The notes under the pieces are model-generated. The model was not told the origin of the DNA. It did no database searches and was given only the letters and a program-made list of their open reading frames with translations. Positions 29,682 to 39,227 of a DNA stretch of 64,000 nt are shown piece after piece. A program made the translations under genes and the position numbers. The stretch's first letter is position 1, and each line of letters opens with the position of its first letter. The stretch covers positions 23,148 to 87,147 of the forward strand of contig CAMHFN010000008.1 of assembly GCA_946184615.1 (NCBI GenBank). The letters run 5' to 3'. The stretch comes from an uncultured Bacteroidales bacterium (GTDB taxonomy: Bacteria; Bacteroidota; Bacteroidia; Bacteroidales; F082).

Positions 29682-31325
29682 ATGTCAAGAATAAGTCTTA
29701 CGATTCCGCTGATGGAGCGGGCAGAATGTGGAAACCAGGAACTGAACGGGATTTGTGTATCGGGTCGGTCGTTGGAATTGTTGATGGAGATTAAGGGTAT
29801 TCTTGACGTGTTTGCTCCTTCGGGGGATGATTATCGCCATTCACTATGGATTGAGGTACCGAGAGGAAAACCATCAGATTGGTGCTCATTCAACTATGCA
29901 AAGAAATGGTCGGATGAAAAGCCTTACACACGTTCGGATTATTTGAAGGAGTGGAAGTCTAATTATCCGATGGAGTCACAGTGGTATCATCTGTCTGTGA
30001 CACAGTATCGTGGGCATATCTATCTACACATGGTGGAAAATGTACACTGGTGGTGTCAGATTCATGATGAAGAAGACAAACACACGCATTCCATGGATAT
30101 GGAGTGGCTGTTGGAACCGCTGGCAGAGTTCCTTCGGAAGAAGATTCCAGAGATTGCGGCTAATGTGAGAAACTATAATCAATATGTGGATGAACATTTG
30201 CCCAAGAGGCAGCGTACCGGGCGGATTGCACGAAAGGATCTGGATCGGATTGTGCCATGGCAGAAGTGTAAGCCGAGGAATCTGAAAAAGGTTATTAAAA
30301 TGTTGAAAGAATGCATTGCGAACGAGGAAGTTTACAGGAGATCAGAGCCGAAATACCTTGACGGAGCGTATAAAAAACCAGAAATGTCAACTGAGGTTGT
30401 GTCTTTACCAGCGTTTTATCGGGAGCCATTGCCCAAGATGAGCATTCGAATTTATTCCAAGTATTACCGAGTGGCATATATGACCTATAAAGAGCACTTC
30501 CGGCGTATGTATCGGCAAAGCAAGAGAGAGAAACAGGAATATGCGGAATTCTTTGAGGAAACCTTGACGTTGACAGATATAGAGTTTTATAGGCGTTATC
30601 AGTTGGGAAACCACGGCCCAATTACTGACGAGACGGATTTTGACAGCGAGGAGGCATTCAAGGAAATGGCTTTTGACCACTATGGCGAGCTAGGTTTATC
30701 GCGCAATGATGTGCATGCGACTGACTATTATACACCTGGAGGTTGGCTAATTACCTTTGGCGTGAGCTATTCGTCCTGGGTGGATGCGGGCTGTGAGATT
30801 GCGTTGGCACTTTTCGAATCAGGAGCACCACTGTTGGTGCATAATGCGCAGAAAATACTTGATATCCTAGAAGGTAAGGACGATGTGAAGTTAACGCCGC
30901 ACACCTTTCACGATTATCTGAATCATCACGAGGAAGGAAGCGTTTTTGACTTGCCGTATGAATGCTATTTAGGGAACGAAGACGAACTAACACGTGAGCA
31001 GTACGATGAGATTGTGTCGTTGGCAGAGTGGATGCCAGAGGAACAATTGGAACTGGATAAACCAGTGCCATTGGAAGATACGGTGTATGACCCAATTCGG
31101 GAAGAAGTCTCAGAACCGATCACTGTTTGTGCGATACTTTCACGATTGTATAAGAAATATGGCATCGGCGTGGGAATCAGTGATTATAATGACCGTTGGC
31201 ACTGTTATCTTTACGGCTGGAAGAAAGGAGAAGACAAAATTCAAATCAACGACCGGAAGTTTGATTCAGCCAATGAGGCCACTTTGGCGGTTTTGAGGCT
31301 GTTTGCGAAAGAGATAAAAGGATAA
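29682..31325 (+). CDS. Hypothetical 547-aa protein, no recognised domain
   Basis: Intact long ORF with ATG; no match to a family I can name. Confidence 0.75.
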   Translation: MSRISLTIPLMERAECGNQELNGICVSGRSLELLMEIKGILDVFAPSGDDYRHSLWIEVPRGKPSDWCSFNYAKKWSDEKPYTRSDYLKEWKSNYPMESQWYHLSVTQYRGHIYLHMVENVHWWCQIHDEEDKHTHSMDMEWLLEPLAEFLRKKIPEIAANVRNYNQYVDEHLPKRQRTGRIARKDLDRIVPWQKCKPRNLKKVIKMLKECIANEEVYRRSEPKYLDGAYKKPEMSTEVVSLPAFYREPLPKMSIRIYSKYYRVAYMTYKEHFRRMYRQSKREKQEYAEFFEETLTLTDIEFYRRYQLGNHGPITDETDFDSEEAFKEMAFDHYGELGLSRNDVHATDYYTPGGWLITFGVSYSSWVDAGCEIALALFESGAPLLVHNAQKILDILEGKDDVKLTPHTFHDYLNHHEEGSVFDLPYECYLGNEDELTREQYDEIVSLAEWMPEEQLELDKPVPLEDTVYDPIREEVSEPITVCAILSRLYKKYGIGVGISDYNDRWHCYLYGWKKGEDKIQINDRKFDSANEATLAVLRLFAKEIKG

Positions 31326-31329
31326 AACT

Positions 31330-31506
31330 ATGATTAAAGTTGTATTACGCCAGTTTTTAGGGAGGGAAAAGTATAAAGACTTCCACTTGTGTTACGTTGA
31401 TGCTATTCCAGAAACTGTATTTGACTTGACACCGGAAAGCAAGGCTTGGGAACGCTCTGTGGAATACAGAACTATCCTTATGAACCAGAGGAGGAGTAGT
31501 TGGTGA
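31330..31506 (+). CDS. Small ORF (58 aa) coupled to the 547-aa gene
   Basis: MIKVVLRQFLGREKYKDFHLCYVDAIPETVFDLTPESKAWERSVEYRTILMNQRRSSW; starts 5 nt after the upstream stop. Confidence 0.45.
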   Translation: MIKVVLRQFLGREKYKDFHLCYVDAIPETVFDLTPESKAWERSVEYRTILMNQRRSSW

Positions 31507-31551
31507 GAAAAAAGACATTTTAAGATGAAAAACAACTTAAATCAAGAATAA

Positions 31552-31671
31552 ATGGTTTCTTGCTACGCTGCCTTCAAGGTGATGCGTGAGCGTGCTGAGA
31601 ATGGTGAAACCCCAGACTTGACGATGGAAGTGATTGACAAAGAGATTCAGAAGGCAAGAGCGGCGAGGTGA
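31552..31671 (+). pseudogene. Possible antitoxin C-terminal remnant
   Basis: MVSCYAAFKVMRERAENGETPDLTMEVIDKEIQKARAAR resembles type II antitoxin tails; joined to a PLD tail. Confidence 0.3.
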
Positions 31672-31816
31672 TGGTACGCGCAACTTCGAGGCGGGCATCC
31701 TCGCCCACAACCCCGAGCTGGTCAAGCAAGCCATGAACCGATTCGATGATGTTTGGATTGGAAAGTACTGCAAGAATTGTAAAAGGAAGGGTTTTTATGG
31801 GGACCCAATTGGGTGA
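31667..31816 (+). pseudogene. 3' fragment of a PLD-like gene paralogous to 26213..26734
   Basis: GDGTRNFEAGILAHNPELVKQAMNRFDDVWIGKYCKNCKRKGFYGDPIG vs GDGTRNFEAGILTDNPELVEQAMNQFDDVWIGKHCKACKRKEFCGDPIA. Confidence 0.9.
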
Positions 31817-31859
31817 GTGTTTAAAAATGAAAATAACGTGAGTATTATGCACGTTAATA

Positions 31860-32060
31860 GACAAATTTGAGTTTCATGAGGATGACGGCCTGCAACGCAA
31901 TGATGATTACAGCATCTTCACCTTGCAAGTCAGGCCAACTTTCGACTTCCAACAGGAACTTCTTTGGAATGGTGATGCGCTTGAAGTGCTGGAACCGCTG
32001 TGGCTTCGCAAAGAAATCGCCGGTAAGGTCAAGCAGATGTGGAACCACTACAAAAAGTGA
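31860..32060 (+). pseudogene. WYL-domain regulator C-terminal fragment
   Basis: DKFEFHEDDGLQRNDDYSIFTLQVRPTFDFQQELLWNGDALEVLEPLWLRKEIAGKVKQMWNHYKK*. Confidence 0.8.
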
Positions 32061-32075
32061 TTTCAACACAAAAAC

Positions 32076-32091
32076 TTGCCGATATCGGCAA
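32076..32091. promoter_or_regulatory. 16-bp perfect palindrome TTGCCGATATCGGCAA (operator candidate)
   Basis: Followed by -7 box TATCTTTG at 32099 and a second ACTTGCCGATA half-site at about 32126. Confidence 0.75.
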
Positions 32092-32157
32092 AAACTGCTA
32101 TCTTTGCAACGAAATCTAAAGAAAAACTTGCCGATAGATGGAATAGGTCTTGGAATC

Positions 32158-32958
32158 ATGAAAAAGCACTATACATTTAGCACAGGCGAAACCATCGAAG
32201 CCGACCTTGACGACCTGCGTCGGCTCTTGGCGGAGAATCAGCAATATCTGGACAATTATGAAGAGGTTTACAGTTCCCTTGAAGACGATGACTATATAGC
32301 CCGCGGCAATGGCTTTTGTGACCGCAAATACAGCGATGACTTCATTGAGGGACAGATAGAGAAGTATTCCCAACGAGTGAAGGAAATCAACGGGTGGATT
32401 GAAAACAACAAGAGAATGGACGCCCACCAAGCCATAGTGCTTTTAAAGGAAGGCAACGCCCGCTTTGTTTCGGGTCAGCTTGCTCCGAAAGACCATTATG
32501 CTGAGGATCGCTTGAAACTCAGCGAGGGACAACATCCCTTTGCGGTGGTGCTTTGTTGCTCCGATAGTCGGGTGTCTCCTGAAATTTTGTTTGACCAACA
32601 GCTGGGCGACTTGTTCGTAATTCGCAACGCGGGCAATGTGGTGTATGAGGATGTACTCGGTTCCATTGAATATGCCGTGGAACATCTGGAATCGCCATTG
32701 GTGGTGGTCTTGGGTCACTCCAGCTGCGGGGCCGTGACGGCTGCTTGTCAGGGTGGGGAACTTCCAGGGCATCTGGTGGATATCGCCAAGCGCATCAAGC
32801 CTTCCATCATTTCGGATTGCTGTATCAACGACAATGCCCGTCGTCATGCCGAGCGGATGGCGCAACTAGTCCGTGAAAACCCCATCGTTGAACATTTGGA
32901 AGTCACGGTGGTGGCGGCATTCTACGATCTCACCAGCGGGGTGGTGGAGTGGATGTAA
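32158..32958 (+). CDS. Beta-carbonic anhydrase with 86-aa N-terminal extension
   Basis: CCSDSRVSPEILFDQQLGDLFVIRNAGN, GHSSCGAV zinc ligands; CA-like start MDAHQAIVLLKEGNARFVSG at internal Met 32416. Confidence 0.92.
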   Translation: MKKHYTFSTGETIEADLDDLRRLLAENQQYLDNYEEVYSSLEDDDYIARGNGFCDRKYSDDFIEGQIEKYSQRVKEINGWIENNKRMDAHQAIVLLKEGNARFVSGQLAPKDHYAEDRLKLSEGQHPFAVVLCCSDSRVSPEILFDQQLGDLFVIRNAGNVVYEDVLGSIEYAVEHLESPLVVVLGHSSCGAVTAACQGGELPGHLVDIAKRIKPSIISDCCINDNARRHAERMAQLVRENPIVEHLEVTVVAAFYDLTSGVVEWM

Positions 32959-32968
32959 AATCAATACT

Positions 32969-33463
32969 ATGAAGAATTTCGCCGCCATCGATTTTGAGAC
33001 CGCCAACAACCAGCCTACCAGCGTGTGTAGCGTCGGCGTGGTCATCGTCAAAAACAACGAGTTCGTGGACTCGTTTTATTCGTTGATTCAGCCTGAGCCG
33101 AATTATTACCTTTATTGGAATACGCTCGTTCACGGCATTACCCAAGCAGATACCGAGGATGCGCCCGTGTTTCCTTACGTCTGGGAAAAGATCGAGCCGT
33201 TGATTGAAGGCTTGCCCTTGGTGGCGCATAACAGCCCTTTCGACCAGGGATGTCTGAAAGCGGTGATGCGATGCTATCAGATGGATTACCCTGACTATCA
33301 GTTTTACTGCACCTGTCGTGCCTCAAGGAAGCACTTCGGCAAACAACTTCCCAACCACCAGCTTCATACGGTCGCCGAAGCCTGTGGCTATCACCTGGTC
33401 AACCACCATCACGCCTTGGCCGATGCCGAAGCGTGCGCCTGGATTGCAAGGGAAATCTTATAA
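32969..33463 (+). CDS. DEDDh-type 3'-5' exonuclease
   Basis: AAIDFETANNQPTSVCSVGVV; VAHNSPFDQGCL; HHALADAEA. Confidence 0.92.
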   Translation: MKNFAAIDFETANNQPTSVCSVGVVIVKNNEFVDSFYSLIQPEPNYYLYWNTLVHGITQADTEDAPVFPYVWEKIEPLIEGLPLVAHNSPFDQGCLKAVMRCYQMDYPDYQFYCTCRASRKHFGKQLPNHQLHTVAEACGYHLVNHHHALADAEACAWIAREIL

Positions 33464-33466
33464 ACA

Positions 33467-33498
33467 AAAAGAGCACCCCGTCGTTGAGGTGCTCTTTT
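33467..33498. terminator. Rho-independent terminator
   Basis: AAAAGAGCACC ... GGTGCTCTTTT. Confidence 0.9.
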
Positions 33499-33520
33499 AA
33501 TCGTGACCATACTTTAAGGC

Positions 33521-34048
33521 TTACTTCACCTTGATGGAGTAGATGATCGGTTTGACGAGGGCGTCGTACTCGGCAGCCATCTCCTTGTCGTATTTCACCG
33601 AACCGGAAACGCTGTGGCCTTCATCGTTAGAAACGATGAAGAAGTTGTTGATCTGGCTTTCGTTCTTAAGGACACAGGTCCCGATGTAGTCGTTCACAAT
33701 CACATCACCATCGGCTTTCCAGCCTTGGTTCTCGAGCAGTCCAACAAAGTTCTTGACACCTTCCTTGAGTTGGCTCTTCTTGGTGCCCCATGAGCTGAAG
33801 GTGGCGTCGATGAACACGCTGCCGTCATCGTTGCTGAGGTTGACCATCTCGTCGCCGTCCCAAGTGACGTGCAAGTCCTTTGGATAACTGATGGTTAAGC
33901 CAGAGCAATCGTATTGTAAGAAATCAGCGGGGATGACCACCTCTTCTTTGGGTTGGTTGTTGGCCTCTTTGGTGCCACCACCGTTGTTACCACATGCAGC
34001 AAACATCATCAAGCAGGCTGCAACTGCCATAAACATTACTTTTTTCAT
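33521..34048 (-). CDS. Hypothetical lipoprotein
   Basis: Lipobox MMFAACGNNGGG. Confidence 0.8.
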   Translation of the reverse strand: MKKVMFMAVAACLMMFAACGNNGGGTKEANNQPKEEVVIPADFLQYDCSGLTISYPKDLHVTWDGDEMVNLSNDDGSVFIDATFSSWGTKKSQLKEGVKNFVGLLENQGWKADGDVIVNDYIGTCVLKNESQINNFFIVSNDEGHSVSGSVKYDKEMAAEYDALVKPIIYSIKVK

Positions 34049-34209
34049 TGTTTTGATATTTTAAGTTGATTGGTTGTTATCAGATTGAATGGTGCAAAGA
34101 TAAAAAAGTAATGAACACTCTTGCATCATCTCTAAAAACTTTCTATCTTTGAAAAACGAAAGCAAAGTCATCCGACTTCTGTCTTCTGAATTCTAACTTC
34201 TTAAAACAC

Positions 34210-37200
34210 ATGTTTTTAATATTCGATACTGAGACCACGGGTCTCCCGAAAAACTATAACGCCCCCTTAACGGATTTCGACAACTGGCCACGGCTGGTAC
34301 AGTTGGCCTGGCAGCTTCATGACGACAAAGGACGCCTCGTGGAAAACCATAACCTCCTCGTCAAACCCGATGGTTTTATCATTCCCATTGAGGTGCAGGT
34401 GGTACACGGAATCTCCACCGAACACGCTACCAAATACGGGCTTCCGCTGCATGAGGTGCTTGATACTTTCCTCAAGTCGGCCGAGAAAGCAAAGTATTTT
34501 GTGGGACACAATATCGATTTTGACCTCAACATCGTTGGTTGTGAGTTCCTTCGTGACTGTGGATCCAATCCACTTCTGGCTTGGCCTCGTGTGGATACCT
34601 GCACCGAAAAAACCGCTGAGTTCTGCAAGCTGCCCGGGGGAAAAGGAGGAAAGTTTAAGCTCCCAAAACTGAACGAGTTCCACGAAATCCTCTTTGGGTC
34701 CAAGTTCGACTCTGCCCATAATGCTTCTGCCGATGTTCAGGCAACCGCCCGCATCTTCCTTGAACTCATCCGCATAGGGGTCCTCGGTAGAAACGAGATG
34801 CCCGAAAGCGAACAGTTCTTTGAAGACTTCCGTGCTGCAAATCCTGATAAGATCCAACCCGCTGATATCGAGATCACCAGTAACTACGATGCAGCCGAAA
34901 TGGAAGCGGAACGCCTCGAAGAATTACGCGAGATGGGGGACTATGTCCCGCAACACTTCACCCATCTCCATGTCCACTCGCATTACTCCATCCTCGACGG
35001 CATGTCGAAAGTGCCAGATCTGGTGGATAAGTGCATCAAAAACGGGATGTATTCCATAGCCCTCACCGATCATGGCAACATGTTCGGCATCAAGGAATTT
35101 GCTGATTATGTCAACAAGGTCAACGGGAAAGTCAAGGACAAGATAAAGGAACAGGAAGCTCTCCTTAAAAAGGAAGAGGCTACAGAAGAAGAGAAGCAAC
35201 AGGCCCAGGCGGAGATCGAAAAGCTGAAGGGTCAATTTTTCAAGCCTATTTATGGCATCGAGACGTATTGTGCACCGGTGAGCATCGACAAACGCGATGG
35301 GCGACAGGACCGGGGCTGGCACCTCATCCTGCTGGCCAAGAACAAACAGGGTTACCACAGCCTCTGCAAGTTAAGCTCCATCGCCTATACCGACGGTTTC
35401 TACTATAATCCTCGTATCGACCACAGCCTGCTTGAGAAATATCACGAGGGGCTCATTTGCTGTTCTGCCTGTCTGGGTGGCGAACTGCCTCAAAAGATCA
35501 TGAATGGCGACATGGTGGGCGCCGGGCAGACCGTCATGTGGTTCAAGAACTTGTTTGGAGATGACTATTATATTGAGTTGCAACGCCATAAGACGGATAA
35601 GCCTGGGGGCGATACCACGGTGTATGAACGTCAGAAAGAGGTAAATAAGGTGCTGCTTGACTTGGCTCGCAAGACCAACACCAAGATCATTGCCACCAAT
35701 GACGTGCATTTTGTGGAAGAGGAACATGCCGAAGCGCATGACCGCCTCATCTGCCTTAGCACGGGAAAGGATCTCGACGACCCATCCCGCATGCACTATA
35801 CCAAGCAAGAATGGCTCAAGACACCGACTGAGATGGGAGCCATTTTCAGCGATATCCCTGAGGCACTTGAAAACACCCAAGAGATTGTCGACAAAGTGGA
35901 GGCCTATAGCATTGACTCCGACCCCATCATGCCTGAATTTCCCATCCCAGAGGACTTCGGTACGGTGGAGTCTTATCGCCAGAAGTTCACGGAAGAGGAT
36001 CTCTTCAATGAATTCACACGTGATGAGCACGGCAAGGTGATCATGAGCCAAGAAGATGCGGAGAAGAAGATCAAAAAACTGGGTGGTTACAACCGTCTCT
36101 ACCGCATCAAGCTGGAGGCGGACTATTTGGCCAAACTCACCTGGGAAGGGGCCAAGATGCGTTATGGCGATCCCCTCACCGACGAGCAGAAGGAACGCAT
36201 TATCTTTGAGCTCCATGTGATGAAGACCATGGGCTTCCCGGGTTACTTCCTGATTGTGAGCGACTACATCCGTGCGGCTCGTGAGGAACTAGGCGTCTCA
36301 GTCGGCCCAGGACGTGGTTCGGCAGCAGGTTCTGTAGTAGCATACTGCCTCAAAATCACCGACCTCGACCCGTTGAAATACGACTTGCTGTTTGAGCGTT
36401 TCCTGAACCCCGACCGTATCTCGTTACCCGATATCGACGTGGACTTTGACGACGACGGAAGAGGCCGTGTGCTCGACTGGATCACCAAGAAATATGGCAA
36501 GGAGAAGGTGGCGCACATCATCACCTACGGTACCATGGCAGCCAAATCGGCTATCCAAGACGTAGGTCGCGTGCAGAAAGTGCCGCTGTCGGAGGTGGCT
36601 CAGATCAAGAGCTTTATTCCTGATCGTGAGTTCGATGAAGCCTCTGTGAAGGCTGTGGAAGGGGAGGTCCCTAAGAAAATACCTAAGGTCAACCTGAAGA
36701 ACTGCTACAAATATGTCAAACCGTTGAAGGATCTCCTTGAAGGCGAAGACCCCAATATTTCAACGATGCTGACCTATGCCTCAGAATTGGAAGGCACAAA
36801 CCGTCAGATCGGTATCCACGCCTGTGGGGTCATCATCGGCGCCTCTGACCTCACCGATGTGGCCCCCGTGGCTACGATCAAAGACAAGGAAACCAATGAA
36901 GATGTCGTGGTCACCCAATACGAAGGTCAAGTCATCGAGAATGTGGGACTTATCAAAATGGACTTTCTGGGACTCAAAACTTTGACGCTCATCAAGGATG
37001 CCTTGAAGAATATCAAGAAGACCCGAGGCATCGACATCGACATCGACCATATCCCTATCGATGACCCGCAGACCTACGCCCTGTATTCCGCGGGCAATAC
37101 CATCGGCACCTTTCAGTTTGAGTCGCCTGGAATGCAGAAATACCTCCGCGAGCTGCAACCTTCGGTCATCGGTGACATCATCGCTATGAACGCCCTCTAC

Positions 37201-38835
37201 CGCCCGGGACCGATGGACAACATTCCTGATTTCATCGCCCGCAAGCAGGGTAGGCAAGAGATCAAGTACGACTTCGCCTGCATGGAGAAATATCTCAAGG
37301 ACACCTACGGCATCTGTGTGTATCAGGAGCAGGTGATGTTGCTCTCGCGTGAGTTGGCGAACTTCACTAGAGGTGAGTCGGATACTTTGCGTAAGGCCAT
37401 GGGTAAGAAGCAACTGGCTAAGATGGAGGAACTCTACGGCAAGTTTATGAAACAAGGTGTGGAGAAACTCACCAAGACCGAAGGGCTGCCTGAAGAGGAG
37501 GTTCGCAAGCGTTTGGAGAAGATTTGGGAAGAATGGAAGAAGTTCGCTTCCTACGCCTTCAACAAATCTCATGCTGCCTGTTATAGCTGGGTTTCCTACC
37601 AAACGGCCTATCTCAAGGCGCACTACCCAGCCGAGTTCATGGCTGCGGTGCTCAACAACGAGTTAGGCGACATCAAACAGGTGACCTTCATGATGGAGGA
37701 GTGCAAACGGATGCGCCTCGAAGTGCTTGGCCCTGACGTGAACGAATCGGAATACGAGTTCTCCGTCAACGACAAAGGCCAGATCCGTTTTGGAATGGGT
37801 GGCATCCGTAACGTGGGCGAGGCGGCTATCTCGGGCATCATCGAGGAACGTACTGCCAACGGCAAGTTCAAGGACTTCACTGATTTCCTGTTGCGTTGTG
37901 CCGACAAGGGCGTCAACCGCAGGGCTTTGGAAAGCATGGACACCGCAGGGTGTTTTGACTCGTTCCCCAATTTCCATCGGGCCATGCTGTTCTACATGCC
38001 TATGAACGACTCGGTGCCTTTCAGCGAAAGGGCCTTGCGCATGGTGGCCTCCTATAACGAACGCAAGAACTCTGCCCAGATGGACCTCTTTGGAATGGGA
38101 GGCTCTGATGGAGCGGTCGAGGCACTCACCTTGCCGCTGCCTGACTGCGAACGCTGGTCGAAACTCAAGGAATTGCAAATGGAACTCGAAAGTATCGGCT
38201 TTTACATCAGTTCGCATCCCATGGACTCGTTCAAGATTCCCCTGAAATTCTTCACCAACACCACCGTGGAAGCCATGAAGACGGCCATGACCAATCCGGA
38301 GAAATACAACGGTTTCTCGGTGAGGCTCGGAGGACAGATCACCAAGGCTGAACATGCGGTTTCCAAAAACAATGTGCCTTACGGTCGCTTTACCATCGAA
38401 GATAAGACAGGGGCGTTTACCTTTGGCCTCTTCAAAGAGAATTATTTGAATTTCAAGAATTTGCTTGTTGAAGGCCAATTTGTATTGGTGATTGGCACTT
38501 TGTCGGCTCCGTTTTGGAAAGGCAAGGAGCCCGATGCAGTCCCCAAAGACCTGGAACTGCGTGTCAGTGAGGTGCGGCTGCTCGACTCCCTGCTTGAGAA
38601 TACGGGCAAACGGGTCGTCTTCAAATTGGATGTGGCTCAGATGAACGCCGAAGCCATCGAATCCTTTATTAAGATCATCAAGGAACACCCTGGGAAACAA
38701 TCGTATGGCGTGCATCTTTATGACTCCCTGACGAACATGGCCTGCAATATGACTCCATTCAGCGGCAGTATCAACGCTCATGATGTGTTGCCCATCGTTG
38801 ACGGTTTGCAATATGCCGACTTCGACTTGAAATAA
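34210..38835 (+). CDS. dnaE: DNA polymerase III alpha subunit with N-terminal DnaQ-like exonuclease domain
   Basis: MFLIFDTETTGLP exonuclease start; PHP HLHVHSHYSILDGM; PDIDVDFDDDGR; GPGRGSAAGS. Confidence 0.96.
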   Translation: MFLIFDTETTGLPKNYNAPLTDFDNWPRLVQLAWQLHDDKGRLVENHNLLVKPDGFIIPIEVQVVHGISTEHATKYGLPLHEVLDTFLKSAEKAKYFVGHNIDFDLNIVGCEFLRDCGSNPLLAWPRVDTCTEKTAEFCKLPGGKGGKFKLPKLNEFHEILFGSKFDSAHNASADVQATARIFLELIRIGVLGRNEMPESEQFFEDFRAANPDKIQPADIEITSNYDAAEMEAERLEELREMGDYVPQHFTHLHVHSHYSILDGMSKVPDLVDKCIKNGMYSIALTDHGNMFGIKEFADYVNKVNGKVKDKIKEQEALLKKEEATEEEKQQAQAEIEKLKGQFFKPIYGIETYCAPVSIDKRDGRQDRGWHLILLAKNKQGYHSLCKLSSIAYTDGFYYNPRIDHSLLEKYHEGLICCSACLGGELPQKIMNGDMVGAGQTVMWFKNLFGDDYYIELQRHKTDKPGGDTTVYERQKEVNKVLLDLARKTNTKIIATNDVHFVEEEHAEAHDRLICLSTGKDLDDPSRMHYTKQEWLKTPTEMGAIFSDIPEALENTQEIVDKVEAYSIDSDPIMPEFPIPEDFGTVESYRQKFTEEDLFNEFTRDEHGKVIMSQEDAEKKIKKLGGYNRLYRIKLEADYLAKLTWEGAKMRYGDPLTDEQKERIIFELHVMKTMGFPGYFLIVSDYIRAAREELGVSVGPGRGSAAGSVVAYCLKITDLDPLKYDLLFERFLNPDRISLPDIDVDFDDDGRGRVLDWITKKYGKEKVAHIITYGTMAAKSAIQDVGRVQKVPLSEVAQIKSFIPDREFDEASVKAVEGEVPKKIPKVNLKNCYKYVKPLKDLLEGEDPNISTMLTYASELEGTNRQIGIHACGVIIGASDLTDVAPVATIKDKETNEDVVVTQYEGQVIENVGLIKMDFLGLKTLTLIKDALKNIKKTRGIDIDIDHIPIDDPQTYALYSAGNTIGTFQFESPGMQKYLRELQPSVIGDIIAMNALYRPGPMDNIPDFIARKQGRQEIKYDFACMEKYLKDTYGICVYQEQVMLLSRELANFTRGESDTLRKAMGKKQLAKMEELYGKFMKQGVEKLTKTEGLPEEEVRKRLEKIWEEWKKFASYAFNKSHAACYSWVSYQTAYLKAHYPAEFMAAVLNNELGDIKQVTFMMEECKRMRLEVLGPDVNESEYEFSVNDKGQIRFGMGGIRNVGEAAISGIIEERTANGKFKDFTDFLLRCADKGVNRRALESMDTAGCFDSFPNFHRAMLFYMPMNDSVPFSERALRMVASYNERKNSAQMDLFGMGGSDGAVEALTLPLPDCERWSKLKELQMELESIGFYISSHPMDSFKIPLKFFTNTTVEAMKTAMTNPEKYNGFSVRLGGQITKAEHAVSKNNVPYGRFTIEDKTGAFTFGLFKENYLNFKNLLVEGQFVLVIGTLSAPFWKGKEPDAVPKDLELRVSEVRLLDSLLENTGKRVVFKLDVAQMNAEAIESFIKIIKEHPGKQSYGVHLYDSLTNMACNMTPFSGSINAHDVLPIVDGLQYADFDLK

Positions 38836-38895
38836 TCTATGGGTATCAAAAAAAATATTTATTTTTGCATCTCAATGTCTGAACTTTAAAAACAA

Positions 38896-39216
38896 ATGAA
38901 TATGATCGAATTAACAAACGAAATTTTCGAAGAAACCGTTTTGAAATCGGAACTTCCTGTATTGGTAGACTTTTCTGCTACTTGGTGCGGCCCCTGCAAA
39001 AAGGTGGCTCCCATCGTCGAGAAAATTGGTGAAGACTACGCTGGTAAGGTCGTAGTGGTGAAATGCGATGTGGAAGAGTGTGAAGAGGTGGCTCGTCGCT
39101 ATGGCATCATGAACATCCCTACTGTGCTTTATTTCAAGAACGGTGAGGTCGTCGACAAGAACGTCGGTGCCGCCCCAGAGAAGGTTTTCATTGAGAAACT
39201 TGAAAAGTTGCTGTAA
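38896..39216 (+). CDS. trxA: Thioredoxin
   Basis: SATWCGPCKKVAP active site. Confidence 0.95.
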   Translation: MNMIELTNEIFEETVLKSELPVLVDFSATWCGPCKKVAPIVEKIGEDYAGKVVVVKCDVEECEEVARRYGIMNIPTVLYFKNGEVVDKNVGAAPEKVFIEKLEKLL

Positions 39217-39227
39217 ATTCAACAACT

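Noticed and set aside
31867-32157. N-terminal part of the 363-aa ORF starting at 31867
   Set aside because: Covers the WYL remnant in another frame and the operator/promoter; true start is probably 32158 or 32416.
37663-38811. 382-aa minus-strand ORF
   Set aside because: Antisense shadow of dnaE; no recognisable protein features.
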